DNA of 64,000 nt from JAEUHZ01 sp964552795 (lineage in GTDB: Bacteria > Planctomycetota > UBA1135 > GCA-002686595). Position numbers and translations under genes: made by a program. The stretch's first letter is position 1. The number at the start of each line of letters is the position of its first letter. Below, piece by piece: positions 7,687-16,497 of this stretch. A model generated the notes under the pieces. The model was given only the letters and a program-made list of their open reading frames with translations. It did not search any database and had not been told where the DNA came from. The stretch is from contig CAZKIO010000005.1 of NCBI GenBank assembly GCA_964552795.1, forward strand, positions 62,001-126,000, written 5' to 3'.

Positions 7687-8931
7687 CTAGTTCGTCCAGG
7701 CCACCTCGACGCCGTTCGTCAGGTTGAAGGTGCTGGGCGTGCAGAACTCCGCCGCGTTGCGGAACCAGACCTGGTACGTGCGCAGGCCCGGCGCCGCCAC
7801 GAGGCCGCGCACCGAGACGCTGGGGTCGCCGGCGCCGGGGTACTGCGAGGCACCGCCCACGTTGGCCACGGTCTTCAGTCGGATGATCGTGCCGCCCGCG
7901 CAGCGCAGGCCGTCGCCGAACGCGGCGCCCGCGCCGCCCGCGAACTGGTTCGTGCCCTGGAAGTACAGCGCCGGGGCGTTGGGCATGTTCGAGCCCCGCA
8001 GGACGAGGGTGTCGTTGGAGAGACGCGCCAGGCCGCTGGTGCTCAGGTTCGCGCCGTTGGGGTCGAGGGAATGGCCGCAGCCGTTGCCCGGCGCGCCGTT
8101 GTTGCCGCACGGACACGCCGCGGCGCTGCCGTCGCCCGAGCAGAACGGCGTGGAGGAGGAACCGTTGGTCGCGGCGTACAGGAGCGCGTTGGAGAGCAGC
8201 GCGCCGCCGTCGGTGGTGCCGACCCAGAAGGAGGAGCTGGCCGCGTTGCTGGGCGGGTAGAAGCCCAGGTCCACGCGGCGCGCGTGCGTGCCGTGCGTCG
8301 CCACGAGCGGCTTGCCGTCGGACCAGGAGGCGATCAGGACCGACCCCGGGGTGCGTGCCGTCGTGACGGGCCGGAACGAGCTCGTGCCTCCGTCGAACGT
8401 GTTCACGTTGGTCATCAAGGGATGCCCCGGGACGTGGACCGTGCCGAGCGTCGCGCTGCCGGTCTGGGAACCGCCCTGAGAGACGACGATCTCGTAGCCG
8501 CCGCTGAGCCAGCGTCCCTGCAGGAAGCGGGCCGTGCTGGTGGACGTGTTGGCGAACACGGCGACCACCACGCCGCCGCCCGCGTCGACGTAGTCCGCGA
8601 GCACGTCGCCGAGCGCGGTCGCGTTCTGGTAGTTCACGTTGCTCCAGGTGATGACCGCGTCGTAGGCCTGCAGCTCGGCCAGGGTCGGGGTCGTCGTCGA
8701 CGCATTGATGATGTCGACCGCGCCGAAGTATCCGGAAGCGATCAGGCGCGACTGCGGATCCGTGAACCAGGCCGACGTGCTGCTCGACATCGCCGCGGCG
8801 ACGATCGCCACGTCGGGCGGTCCGCCTGCGGCCGCAGCGCCGGGCTGCGCCAGCGACAGGAGCGCGCCACCGAGGGCGAACAGGAAGAGACGCTCACGGG
8901 GGCAACGGGCCGGAACGAGTTCGGAGTTCAT
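7687..8931 (-). CDS. secreted protein: GATase-like domain plus C-terminal CxGDGS module
   Basis: 414 residues with a signal peptide (about 1-35, ending GAAAAGG). Residues ~40-245 look like a class I glutamine-amidotransferase/ThuA-like Rossmann domain (VAIVAAA, YDAVITWSNVNYQN, YVDAGGGVVVAVF, VPGHPLM) but show no obvious catalytic Cys. Residues 262-414 are the six-cysteine module shared with the genes at 28175 and 34665. It starts FCSGDGS, continues CPCGN and FGDGLRC, and finishes FNLTNGVEVAWTN at the very C-terminus. The DNA around the stop codon is a 14-bp palindrome (7675-7688). Its role is unknown; export is likely. Confidence 0.75.
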   Translation of the reverse strand: MNSELVPARCPRERLFLFALGGALLSLAQPGAAAAGGPPDVAIVAAAMSSSTSAWFTDPQSRLIASGYFGAVDIINASTTTPTLAELQAYDAVITWSNVNYQNATALGDVLADYVDAGGGVVVAVFANTSTSTARFLQGRWLSGGYEIVVSQGGSQTGSATLGTVHVPGHPLMTNVNTFDGGTSSFRPVTTARTPGSVLIASWSDGKPLVATHGTHARRVDLGFYPPSNAASSSFWVGTTDGGALLSNALLYAATNGSSSTPFCSGDGSAAACPCGNNGAPGNGCGHSLDPNGANLSTSGLARLSNDTLVLRGSNMPNAPALYFQGTNQFAGGAGAAFGDGLRCAGGTIIRLKTVANVGGASQYPGAGDPSVSVRGLVAAPGLRTYQVWFRNAAEFCTPSTFNLTNGVEVAWTN

Positions 8932-9177
8932 GACGGTTCTGGGGATGGGGGTCGAGGGCTGGAACGGCTCGCGATCCGCGCGGGCCGTGTGCGACCGTAC
9001 ACCCGCCGTTCGCTCGCGGGGATTGCGATTCGAGGATGTCGCGGGCGGTTCGGGCCGCGCGGCCCGCTGCGCCGTCCCGCCCCCCCTCCCTGCGGCGTCG
9101 GCCGTATGGGACTCGCCCGCACTTGGGAGAACAATGTTCCGGCGGAGGCCGGACCGCCGCCGCGGAGGAGTCGACCC

Positions 9178-9690
9178 ATGAAAGCAGCCACGCACCCGAT
9201 CCTGACCGCGTCCGACCTGATGCAGAAGAGCGTCGTGCGTCTCAACCCCGACACGACGGTCGAGGAGGCGGCGGCGTTGCTCGACGATGCCGGCATCAGC
9301 GGTGCGCCGGTGGTGGAGGTCTCGGGGAAGCTGATCGGCGTGTTCTCGCTGCGCGACGTGGCACAGCGCGCGCGCCTCGGGCCGCGCGAACCCGACGCGC
9401 GTCGCGGCTGGGACGTCGAGGAGATGGAGGCCGGCGACGTCGTCGAGGACGACATCTCGATGGCGGACGACTACAGCCCCGGGAACGCCGAGGTCGAGCG
9501 CGTCCGCCAGCACATGAGCGCCAGCGTCGTCACCGTGCCGCCCGCTCTTCCCGTGCGCGAGGTGGCCGCGCGCATGGTGAACGAGAGCATCCACAGGGTG
9601 TTCGTCGTGGACGGCAACAAGCTCCTCGGCGTGATTTCGACCTTCGATCTCGCACGCGCCGTCGCGGATGGCAGGATCGGGCGCGGATAG
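9178..9690 (+). CDS. tandem CBS-domain protein
   Basis: 170 residues forming a CBS pair. The first domain spans about residues 8-60 (ASDLMQKSVVRLNPDTTVEEAA, GAPVVE, GVFSLRDVAQ) and the second about 105-165 (MSASVVTVPPALPVREVA, HRVFVVDGNKLLGVISTFDL). An acidic linker with a DVEEMEAGDVV segment joins them. CBS pairs bind adenosine nucleotides and regulate partner proteins; no partner enzyme is fused or adjacent. A strong Shine-Dalgarno GGAGGAG (9164-9170) fixes the ATG, in contrast to the many leaderless-looking genes here. Confidence 0.9.
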   Translation: MKAATHPILTASDLMQKSVVRLNPDTTVEEAAALLDDAGISGAPVVEVSGKLIGVFSLRDVAQRARLGPREPDARRGWDVEEMEAGDVVEDDISMADDYSPGNAEVERVRQHMSASVVTVPPALPVREVAARMVNESIHRVFVVDGNKLLGVISTFDLARAVADGRIGRG

Positions 9691-9738
9691 ACGGCCGGTG
9701 GCGGGGTCGCTGGACGGCGCGCGTCCCCGGAAACGACG

Positions 9739-9897
9739 ATGGCAACCACGAGCCACGAGGATCGGACACGGCTGGCCGCGGCCGCGGACGCCGCCGCCGG
9801 AGATCCAGCCGCCGGGCCCGGAACCGCGCGGGTGCGCGCGGCCACCGCGCTGACGATCGTCGCCCGCGCCGGCGGCGCAAGCCTGGCAGGGCGTTGA
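9739..9897 (+). CDS. possible 52-residue small protein
   Basis: ATG at 9739 starts a 52-codon Ala/Thr/Arg-rich frame (MATTSHEDRTRLAAAAD) ending at TGA 9895-9897, immediately before a strong hairpin. Only a weak GGAAA lies upstream. It fills the only coding-sized gap between the CBS gene and the convergent secretin-like gene. Random open frames of this size are common at this GC content. Confidence 0.25.
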   Translation: MATTSHEDRTRLAAAADAAAGDPAAGPGTARVRAATALTIVARAGGASLAGR

Positions 9898-9947
9898 GGA
9901 ACTCCCTGCTCCGGCGACGTCGGGCTCGCCGGAGCAGGCAGCTCCTC
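9896..9947. terminator. strong hairpin between convergent genes
   Basis: A 13-bp perfect stem CCTGCTCCGGCGA / TCGCCGGAGCAGG with an 8-nt loop, extended by an imperfect GAGGAACT / AGCTCCTC outer stem. It lies between the convergent CBS-side genes and the secretin-like gene, 8 bp from the stop of the latter. There is no long T-tract on either side, so termination is inferred from position and stem strength. Confidence 0.6.
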
Positions 9948-9955
9948 GAAGGCTG

Positions 9956-10699
9956 CTAGTTCGCGGATCCGCCCTTCTTCGGTGCCGCGTCCTGTCGGCG
10001 CCGGTGTTCTTCCATGAGTTCGCGCTCGCGCGCGGCGGCCGCGCGCAGGAGTTCGACCCAATCCGCGACCTGCGGTGCACGGCCGAGGACGAGCACCTGG
10101 TTCGAGTTGCCGATCGGCACGATCTGCTGCGTGCTGTTGTCGGTCAAGAGCGAGCGCAGGGAGTTCGCCAGGTGGCGCACGTCGATCGGATCGAGATCGA
10201 CCACGGTCTGGACCAGGAGCGCGGAGTGCTCGCGCAGCGACGGGAGCGCGTCGGACTCCACGCGCAGCGCGTTCTGGCGCACGTCGTTGCGGCTGCGCCC
10301 GCCGACCGTCTCCAGCGCGAGCATGCGCGGCTCCTCGAGGTGCATGGGCAGGAGCACGAAGTCGTGCTGCGCGAGGATCGACTCGATCACCGGGTAGACG
10401 CGTGCCGCCGGGATCTCGAGCGGTCCCTGCAGGCCGCAGGGCGTCTGCGCGAGCGCGTTGCGCGCCGCGACGCCGATCACGAGGTGGATGCCGGTCGCGC
10501 GTTCGAACTCGGCGACGACGCGCTCCATCGTGGGGCCGCTGCCCTCGGCCGCCGGCAGCGAGATGCCGCTCCGCGGCTGCGGAAACAGGCCGGTCCTGGT
10601 GCCCTGGGCGAGGCCGACGAGCGTCGGACCGGTCGTGGGCGCGGCGGAGGCGAGGCATCCGGCCAGAACCATGCTTGCGAACGGAAGCAGTCTCTTCAT
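9956..10699 (-). CDS. secretin-like (N-domain) lipoprotein
   Basis: 247 residues. The N-terminus MKRLLPFASMVLAGC is a lipoprotein signal with lipobox LAGC. Residues ~45-125 resemble the STN/secretin-associated fold (MERVVAEFERATGIHLVIG). Residues ~160-225 match the NolW-like secretin N-domain repeat pattern (VVDLDPIDVRHLANSLRSLL, QIVPIGNSNQVLVLGRAPQV). It stops before any beta-barrel secretin domain, with a charged C-terminal tail. A pilotin-like or accessory outer-membrane role is possible. Shine-Dalgarno AAGGAG lies 9 nt upstream of the ATG. Confidence 0.7.
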   Translation of the reverse strand: MKRLLPFASMVLAGCLASAAPTTGPTLVGLAQGTRTGLFPQPRSGISLPAAEGSGPTMERVVAEFERATGIHLVIGVAARNALAQTPCGLQGPLEIPAARVYPVIESILAQHDFVLLPMHLEEPRMLALETVGGRSRNDVRQNALRVESDALPSLREHSALLVQTVVDLDPIDVRHLANSLRSLLTDNSTQQIVPIGNSNQVLVLGRAPQVADWVELLRAAAARERELMEEHRRRQDAAPKKGGSAN

Positions 10700-10916
10700 C
10701 AGGGGATTCTCCTTGGGTGGGGCACGTCGATGGACGCCGCGGACCGGCCGGACCTTCCCCGCGAGCCCGAGAACTCCCGCGGTCTTCCCCGCGCGCCGCG
10801 TCCCTCGAATGGCCTGGGTGCGCGCGGGTCCCCCGCCCGCGAAATCGCCGCGCGGTCGACGGATCGCCCGGCACGGCCGTGCTCCCCGGACTTCGAACCC
10901 CGGACGTTCTTCCAGG

Positions 10917-11241
10917 ATGGACCCGTTCCCACGCACGATCGCCGCCGCCACGCTGCTGTCCGGCGCGTTCTCAGCACCGCCCGCCAACGCACAGGCCACG
11001 CCGTCCTGCTTCGGCGACGGCATCCGCTGCGTGGACGACCCGTGCCGGGTGCAGCACGGCGTGCGCGTCCACATGGGCGGCACTTCGTTCGTGGGCGGCG
11101 CGCCCGGTTCCGCCGTTTCGCTGCAGGGCCGGAGGAACGTCGCGCCGATCGCGCCGGTCACGCGCGAAGACCGGCGCCGCTACCGCACACCCGCGGCGTT
11201 CCAGAGGACGAACGGCACGCGCGTCACGCGTCTGCCGGCGT
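10917..11241 (+). pseudogene. short relic: signal peptide plus second half of CxGDGS module
   Basis: ATG at 10917 encodes a credible signal peptide (MDPFPRTIAAATLLSGAFSA, then AxA before residue ~27). About 76 residues follow that can be aligned, nearly without gaps, with the second half of the module: FGDGIRC against FGDGLRC at one end and PAAFQRTNGTRVT against TATFNLTNGVAVT at the other. The conserved YQVW core is lost and there is no stop where the module normally ends; the frame runs on through a terminator hairpin into the antisense gene. I infer a decayed or truncated copy. The identity is low, so chance resemblance is possible. Confidence 0.35.
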
Positions 11242-11281
11242 ACCGTGCCAGAGCACTTCCTGCGGAGTGCTCTGGCACGGT
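11242..11281. terminator. 16-bp perfect inverted repeat
   Basis: ACCGTGCCAGAGCACT (11242-11257) and its exact reverse complement (11266-11281) flank an 8-nt loop. It lies 11 bp beyond the TAG of the DUF2911 gene and at the end of the convergent relic, so it can serve both. Its CCGTGCCAG core recurs in the hairpin behind the fungalysin gene. Confidence 0.7.
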
Positions 11282-11292
11282 CCTTCGGGATC

Positions 11293-12171
11293 CTACAGGC
11301 GCGCGATCAGCGCCTCGTTCAGGCGCGTGTACTCGGCGCCCAGCGAGCCGCCGGCCTTCTTCGCCAGCTCCAGCGACTGCTGCGCGGCCGCCTTCGCGCC
11401 GGCCTTGTCGCCCATGCGCTCCAGGATCAGGCCCTTGCGGTGGATGATCCACAGGCCGTCGGGACGCTCCTTGATGGCCTCGTCGATCCACGCCAGCGCC
11501 TTCTTCAGGTCGAGGTTGTGGTTGTAGTAGAACATCGCGGCGGGGAAGTACGGCTTCTTGCCCTCGCCCGCCATCGCGGCCTCGATCTGCGGCACGAGCT
11601 GCGCGACCAGGTTGGTCTCGATCTTGACCGCGACGCGCGTCTTCTCCCACAGGATCGCGAGCGTCGCCGACTCGTCGCGCAGGTCGCCGATGCTGATCGT
11701 CATGGTCTCGACCGGCTCGGCCAGCACGGAGGGCTTGACCTTGACGCGCATCAGGTCGTCCTTCGCGTCGTAGGCGTAGGAACCCCACTGGCCGGTGACC
11801 TGGCTCAGGATCACGGTCCACTCGGCCGCGCCCGGGATGGTGAACAGCGCGTACGTCCCCGCGGGCACCGCCTCGCCGCCGATCGTCACGTCCGTGCTGA
11901 AGGTGAGCTTGGTCGCCGAGTTGGCGCCCGTGCGCCAGATCTCGCCGTAGGGCACGAGCTCGCCCATGATCTTGCGGCCCTTGACGCTCGGCCGCGAGTA
12001 CTCGATCTCGATGTCGGTGAGTCCGACGCGCTGCTTCAGCGTGCAGGCCGGACTGGCCTGCGGGAATTCGACCGCGGGAGCCTGGGCGGCCCGCGTGGCC
12101 GCGATCGCGCTGACGGGGAGGAAGGCCGCGAGTGCCGCGATGCACGCGGCGGTGTAGGTGAGGTGCTTCAT
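11293..12171 (-). CDS. exported DUF2911 protein with TPR-like tail
   Basis: 292 residues with a signal peptide (about 1-24, ending SAIAA). The DUF2911 domain is at about 38-190 (IEIEYSRPSVKGRKIMGELV, YGEIWRTGANSATKLTF, GTYALFTIPG, WGSYAYD). The last ~90 residues form helix pairs resembling TPR repeats (FYYNHNLDLKKALAWIDEAI, AAAQQSLELAKKAGG). DUF2911 proteins are common in Bacteroidota and Planctomycetota and have no known function to me. TAGAAT lies 9 nt before the ATG. Confidence 0.88.
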   Translation of the reverse strand: MKHLTYTAACIAALAAFLPVSAIAATRAAQAPAVEFPQASPACTLKQRVGLTDIEIEYSRPSVKGRKIMGELVPYGEIWRTGANSATKLTFSTDVTIGGEAVPAGTYALFTIPGAAEWTVILSQVTGQWGSYAYDAKDDLMRVKVKPSVLAEPVETMTISIGDLRDESATLAILWEKTRVAVKIETNLVAQLVPQIEAAMAGEGKKPYFPAAMFYYNHNLDLKKALAWIDEAIKERPDGLWIIHRKGLILERMGDKAGAKAAAQQSLELAKKAGGSLGAEYTRLNEALIARL

Positions 12172-12180
12172 GGTGCGCGC

Positions 12181-12186
12181 ATTCTA
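12181..12186 (-). promoter_or_regulatory. -10-like TAGAAT before the DUF2911 gene
   Basis: TAGAAT, 9 nt before the ATG at 12171. At 5 of 6 matches to TATAAT it is the hexamer closest to consensus in this set. It sits in the 34-bp gap after the symporter gene start and is compatible with a very short leader. Confidence 0.45.
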
Positions 12187-12205
12187 GGCACCGCCGGCCG
12201 CGGCG

Positions 12206-13888
12206 TCATGCGCGCGCCCGCGGCAGCCACGCCTGCAGCGCGAAAGCCAGCCCGACGACGATGGCCGGCGCGATCAGGTTGTACCAGAGGAATGCAATCT
12301 CGATGTCGGTGAAGTGGATCACCAGGATCGCCGCCTGGGCGATGAGCGCGGCCGCGAACACGGCGGTGCCCTGCACGGACCGGACGAAGAACGCCACCAG
12401 GAAAATGCCGAGGATCGTGCCGTAGAACAGCGAGCCCAGGATGTTGACCGCCTGGATCAGGTTCTCGAACAGGGAGAACAGCGCGGCGAACCCCAACGCC
12501 AGCAGGCCGAACGCGACGGTCGCGATCTGCGTGGCGCGCACCTGCGCCCGGTCGCCGCGCTCCGCGCTGAGCAGATCCACGGTGCTCGTCGTCGCCAGCG
12601 CGGACAGCTCGGCGCTGGTGCTGCTCATGCCGGCGCAGAAGATCATCGCCAGCAAGAGGCCGATGATCCCCACCGGCAGATGGTCCATGACGAACGTGAT
12701 GAAGATGTAGTCCTTGTCGTTGACCTCGGCCGCGGGCGCCAGCTCGTGCAGGCGGTCGCGGAACTCCTGCTGCAGTTCCGCGGCCCGCAGCTCCGCGGTC
12801 TTCAGCTCCTCCAGCGAGGACGCTGCCAGCACGGCATCGCCCGCGCGCCACGCCCCCACGAGCTCCTCCGTGAGCCGCGCGCGACGCGCCATCGCCTCGG
12901 CGTGCTCCCCCTCCAGCTCGACCGTCCGCGACGTCCCGTCGAGATCGCGCGCCGCGTGCAGGTTCGCCTCGTTCCAGTGCAGCGGCGCGGGGTTGATCAG
13001 GTAGAACACGAACACCAGCACGCCCGTCAACAGGATCACGAACTGCATCGGGATCTTGAGCACGGCGTTCATCCACAGGCCCTGGCGCGCCTGCTGGATC
13101 GACTGGCCGCCCAGGTAGCGCTGCACCTGGCTCTGGTCGGTGCCGAAGTACGAGAGCTGCAGGAAGAAGCCGCCGATCAGCCCGCTCCACAGCGTGTATT
13201 TGTCGTCGGGGCTCCAGGACAGGTCGATCACGTCCAGCTTCCCGAGCGCGTCCGCGGTCCGCAGGCTCTCGCCGATGCTGAAGGAGCCGCCCAGGTAGTG
13301 CAGCGTCAGGCCGAACGCGGTCAGGATCCCCAGGAAGATCACCGCCATCTGCTGCTTGTGCGTGACCCCCACCGCGCGCGCCCCACCGGTGGTCGTGTAC
13401 AGGATCACCAGCGCGCCGATGAACACGCAGGTCCACGACAGCGGCCAGTGCAGCACCTTGGAGAGGATGATGCTGGGCGCGTAGATCGTGATTCCCGCCG
13501 CCATGCTGCGCTGGATCAGGAACAGGCCCGCGGTCAGGAGGCGCGCGCGCCGGTCGAAGCGCCGGCCGATGAATTCGTACGCGGTGTAGACCTGCCACTT
13601 GTAGTAGAGCGGGATGAACACCGCGCCGATCACGATCATCGCCAGCGGCAGCCCGAAGTAGAACTGCAGGAACCCCATGCCGTCGAGGTAGCCCTGGCCC
13701 GGCGTGCTGAGGAACGTGACGGCGCTGGCCTGCGTGGCCATGACGCTGAGGCCCACGCTCCACCAGCGGTTCTGGCTGCCGCCGCGCAGGTAGTTCTCGC
13801 GCGTGTTGTCGCGCCGCGTCCGCCACACGCCGTAGCCGACGATGAAGCCCAGCGTCCCGAGCAGGATCACCCAGTCGATCGTGCTCAT
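12206..13888 (-). CDS. sodium:solute symporter (SSS family)
   Basis: 560-residue membrane protein with about 13 helices. SSS features include RGGSQNRWWSVGLSVMATQASAVTFL near residues 35-60, the FFLQLSYFGTDQSQVQRYL segment near 241-259 and MSSTSAELSALATTSTVDL around 425. A hydrophilic insertion of about 90 charged residues (~302-392), predicted helical and rich in Glu/Arg/Ala, separates two membrane segments and is longer than in textbook PutP/vSGLT. It follows the PIG-L-like gene by 34 bp on the same strand, so they may be one unit for import and processing of a sugar or amide. Substrate unknown. Confidence 0.9.
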   Translation of the reverse strand: MSTIDWVILLGTLGFIVGYGVWRTRRDNTRENYLRGGSQNRWWSVGLSVMATQASAVTFLSTPGQGYLDGMGFLQFYFGLPLAMIVIGAVFIPLYYKWQVYTAYEFIGRRFDRRARLLTAGLFLIQRSMAAGITIYAPSIILSKVLHWPLSWTCVFIGALVILYTTTGGARAVGVTHKQQMAVIFLGILTAFGLTLHYLGGSFSIGESLRTADALGKLDVIDLSWSPDDKYTLWSGLIGGFFLQLSYFGTDQSQVQRYLGGQSIQQARQGLWMNAVLKIPMQFVILLTGVLVFVFYLINPAPLHWNEANLHAARDLDGTSRTVELEGEHAEAMARRARLTEELVGAWRAGDAVLAASSLEELKTAELRAAELQQEFRDRLHELAPAAEVNDKDYIFITFVMDHLPVGIIGLLLAMIFCAGMSSTSAELSALATTSTVDLLSAERGDRAQVRATQIATVAFGLLALGFAALFSLFENLIQAVNILGSLFYGTILGIFLVAFFVRSVQGTAVFAAALIAQAAILVIHFTDIEIAFLWYNLIAPAIVVGLAFALQAWLPRARA

Positions 13889-13922
13889 GCGCGTGGGCGG
13901 CCCGCTCCGGGCGACCGCGCGT

Positions 13923-16466
13923 TCATTCGCGCGCGCTCCGGCGCGCGATCAGGTTCGCCAGCAGCCGGTACGCTCCCGGCACCCCGGCCGGCAACTGCCG
14001 GAACAGGCTGATGCCCGTGTACACGTAGCGGCCCTTGCCGTGATCGCAGGCGAAGAGGCCGCCGTCGAGGGGCGCCTCCCCCGGGTCGTTCCAGGCGATC
14101 AGCGCCGTGTAGCGCGAATCGAGATCGCCGGCGAAGTACAGGCCGCGCTCCTGCACCCAGTCTTCGAAGTCCGCGGGGTCCAGACGATTCGGCGTCGTCA
14201 GCAGCGGATGCGCCGGCGCGAGGAACGTCGCGGGCGCTTCCTCCACGGTCACGCGTCCGCGCGTGAGCCGGAACGGGTGGGGCCCCAGCCGGCCGGCCTC
14301 CAGCACGAGATCGCTGCCGTTGGTGTTGTACTGCACGACCAGCGTGCCGCCCGCGGCGACGTAGTCGAGCAGCAGCGTCTGGAAGTGCGCGAGGGCGGGG
14401 ACGGTGTTGTAAGCGCGGATGCCGGTGACGATCGCATCGCACTTCTCCAGGTCGTCCGCGCACGCGCCGGCAGGATCGATCCGCTCGACGGCGACGCCCA
14501 GGCGCCGCAACGCCCGCGGAACGTCGTCGCCCGCGCCGTCGATGTAGCCGACGGTCTTGACGTCGACCGCCACGTCCAGCGGCACGAGCCGCACCTCCGC
14601 GGGCGAGTACCACACCTGCGGCAGGATGTGCGGGTAGTCGATCACGTGCAGCGCGCGGTCGGCCGTGCCCTGCGGTCCGCGGAACGACAGGCGCGCGAGC
14701 CCCGGACGCGCGCCGGGCGCGCGGCGCAGGCCGATCTCGAGCGAGCGCCGCTCGCCGCGCTTCAACGCCCCGACGGCCGCCGGCGCGCTCTCGACCGACC
14801 AGCCCTCGGGCAACGCCACGCTCAACGCGCCGCTCAGTTCCTCGCACAGGGCCTCGACCTCGACGGCGATCCGCGCGCGCTCGCCCGTGACGATCGCGAC
14901 GGGATCGACGACCTCGATCGACGCGACCGGCGTGATCACGACCTGGCGCGTGCGCTCGCCGGCGACGCGGTCCACCCAGGTGTGCATCAGGGGGCGTTCG
15001 GCGTGCACCTTCAGGCCGTCGTCCAGGCGCAGCGTGCCGCGGAACACGCTGCTGCTGCGCGACGCCGGTTCGATGCCCGTGTAGCCGCGATCCACCCGGA
15101 ACAACCCGCCGTGCGGCGCGGCCAGCCAGTAGGGCTGATCGATCGCCACGGCGCCGTCGACCGCGTAGGGCTGCTCACGCACCAGCGCGCGGTTCCGCGG
15201 CATGGCCTGCTGCACGGCGACCTCGACGGCGCCGGGCCCGTTGTAGCGCTGGATCTCGATCGACGGTTCGCCGCTGCGCTGCATCGCGGACAGCGACACC
15301 ACGAGCGTGTCGCCAGCCGCGGCGCGCGGCGCGCCCGCGGTGGCCTCGACCACGGCGCCGGCCGCCTGCAGGATCAGTTCCCGCGCCGCGTCCGCCTTGC
15401 GAACCACCCAGGCGCGATCGGGGCCGTCCACGGCCGAGAGTTCGTCCAGCACGCGCGCCAGCGCGGCGAGGCCCGGGATGCTGCGCTCCGGCGCGCGCGC
15501 GTCGTAGGCCGCCGCGATCGCGCGCACCTGCTCCCCCACGCGCGCACCGCCGTGCACGCGCGTCCAGCCGGTGTCGATGCCGTCGAACAGGTCCGGCGCG
15601 GCCAGCTTCGCGCCCAGGTCGAGGCGCAGGTACTCGGTCAGCTCGCCGCGCGTCTCGGCGGCGCCGAAGCCCTGGCTCTTGTGCTGGCTGCGGCTGCGCC
15701 CCGCGATCTCGGTGTAGCTCGCGCCCAGCAGCGGATCGAAGCCGCCGACGTCGACCGCCAGCCACCTGTCCGGGTCCTTCTGCGCGACCTCCGCGAGGTC
15801 GCGGCGCCACCACGTGCTGCCGTTGAAGAACAGGCGCTTGGGGCGCCAGGGCTCCAGCCCCTGCGCCAGGTGCTCGGGGAACGCGTCCGGATCGGCCGCG
15901 AGCTCGAACGCTTCGCGCGCCAGGATCGCCGAAGCCGTGTGGTGCCCGTGCCCGCCGCTGCCGTCGCTGTCGAAGCGTGTGATGATCACGTCCGGCCGGA
16001 ACTCGCGCAGCACGCGCACGACGTCGCCCAGCACGGCCTCGCGCCCCCACTTCTCGAAGGTCTCGTCCGCGCTCTTGCTGTAGCCGAAGTCGACGGCGCG
16101 CGTGAAGTACTGCTCGCCGCCGTCGATGCGGCGCGCCTCGAGGAGCTCCTGCGTGCGCAGGATCCCCAGCGCGTCGCCCAGCTCCGGGCCGATCAGGTTC
16201 TGGCCGCCGTCACCGCGCGTCAGCGAGAGGTACGCCGTGCGCACCTTGCGGCCGTTCGAGAGGTAGCTGATGAGACGCGTGTTCTCGTCGTCGGGGTGCG
16301 CGGCGACGTACAGCACGCTGCCGAGGACGTCGAGCTTCCCGATCGCGTGCAGGATCGCGCCGCCGTCGAGCTGCGCGGGCGGGCGCTGCGCCGCTTGCGC
16401 GGCGCCTGCGAGCGCCAGTGCCAGCGCCGGGAGACCGCGCCTGGCGAGTCGGACGAGGTGCATCAT
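13923..16466 (-). CDS. exported PIG-L/LmbE-family deacetylase with C-terminal GATase-like domain
   Basis: 847 residues from ATG 16466 (16463 is also possible), beginning with a signal peptide that ends GAAQAAQ. The PIG-L domain carries the zinc motif AHPDDE (H57, D59, D60) and GHGHH (173-176), as in N-acetylglucosaminyl deacetylases. A central beta-rich region follows. The last ~200 residues form a Rossmann-like GATase/ThuA-type domain (CDAIVTGIRAYNT, YVAAGGTLVVQYNTN). It probably deacetylates an N-acetyl sugar or similar amide outside the cytoplasm. It lies between yjbQ (31 bp upstream) and the symporter gene. Confidence 0.85.
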   Translation of the reverse strand: MMHLVRLARRGLPALALALAGAAQAAQRPPAQLDGGAILHAIGKLDVLGSVLYVAAHPDDENTRLISYLSNGRKVRTAYLSLTRGDGGQNLIGPELGDALGILRTQELLEARRIDGGEQYFTRAVDFGYSKSADETFEKWGREAVLGDVVRVLREFRPDVIITRFDSDGSGGHGHHTASAILAREAFELAADPDAFPEHLAQGLEPWRPKRLFFNGSTWWRRDLAEVAQKDPDRWLAVDVGGFDPLLGASYTEIAGRSRSQHKSQGFGAAETRGELTEYLRLDLGAKLAAPDLFDGIDTGWTRVHGGARVGEQVRAIAAAYDARAPERSIPGLAALARVLDELSAVDGPDRAWVVRKADAARELILQAAGAVVEATAGAPRAAAGDTLVVSLSAMQRSGEPSIEIQRYNGPGAVEVAVQQAMPRNRALVREQPYAVDGAVAIDQPYWLAAPHGGLFRVDRGYTGIEPASRSSSVFRGTLRLDDGLKVHAERPLMHTWVDRVAGERTRQVVITPVASIEVVDPVAIVTGERARIAVEVEALCEELSGALSVALPEGWSVESAPAAVGALKRGERRSLEIGLRRAPGARPGLARLSFRGPQGTADRALHVIDYPHILPQVWYSPAEVRLVPLDVAVDVKTVGYIDGAGDDVPRALRRLGVAVERIDPAGACADDLEKCDAIVTGIRAYNTVPALAHFQTLLLDYVAAGGTLVVQYNTNGSDLVLEAGRLGPHPFRLTRGRVTVEEAPATFLAPAHPLLTTPNRLDPADFEDWVQERGLYFAGDLDSRYTALIAWNDPGEAPLDGGLFACDHGKGRYVYTGISLFRQLPAGVPGAYRLLANLIARRSARE

Positions 16467-16497
16467 CAAGAAGTCCACTGGTTCGGGCGGGCGCACG

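Noticed and set aside
9129..9139. GAACAATGTTC, a LexA-box-like palindrome upstream of the CBS gene
   Set aside because: The half-site spacing is one base shorter than the Gram-positive SOS box, it occurs once, and the CBS gene is not an expected SOS target.
10700..11161. N-terminal extension of the secretin-like gene to 11161
   Set aside because: The upstream frame is Arg/Pro-rich without a signal sequence, whereas ATG 10699 has AAGGAG and begins a clean lipoprotein signal.
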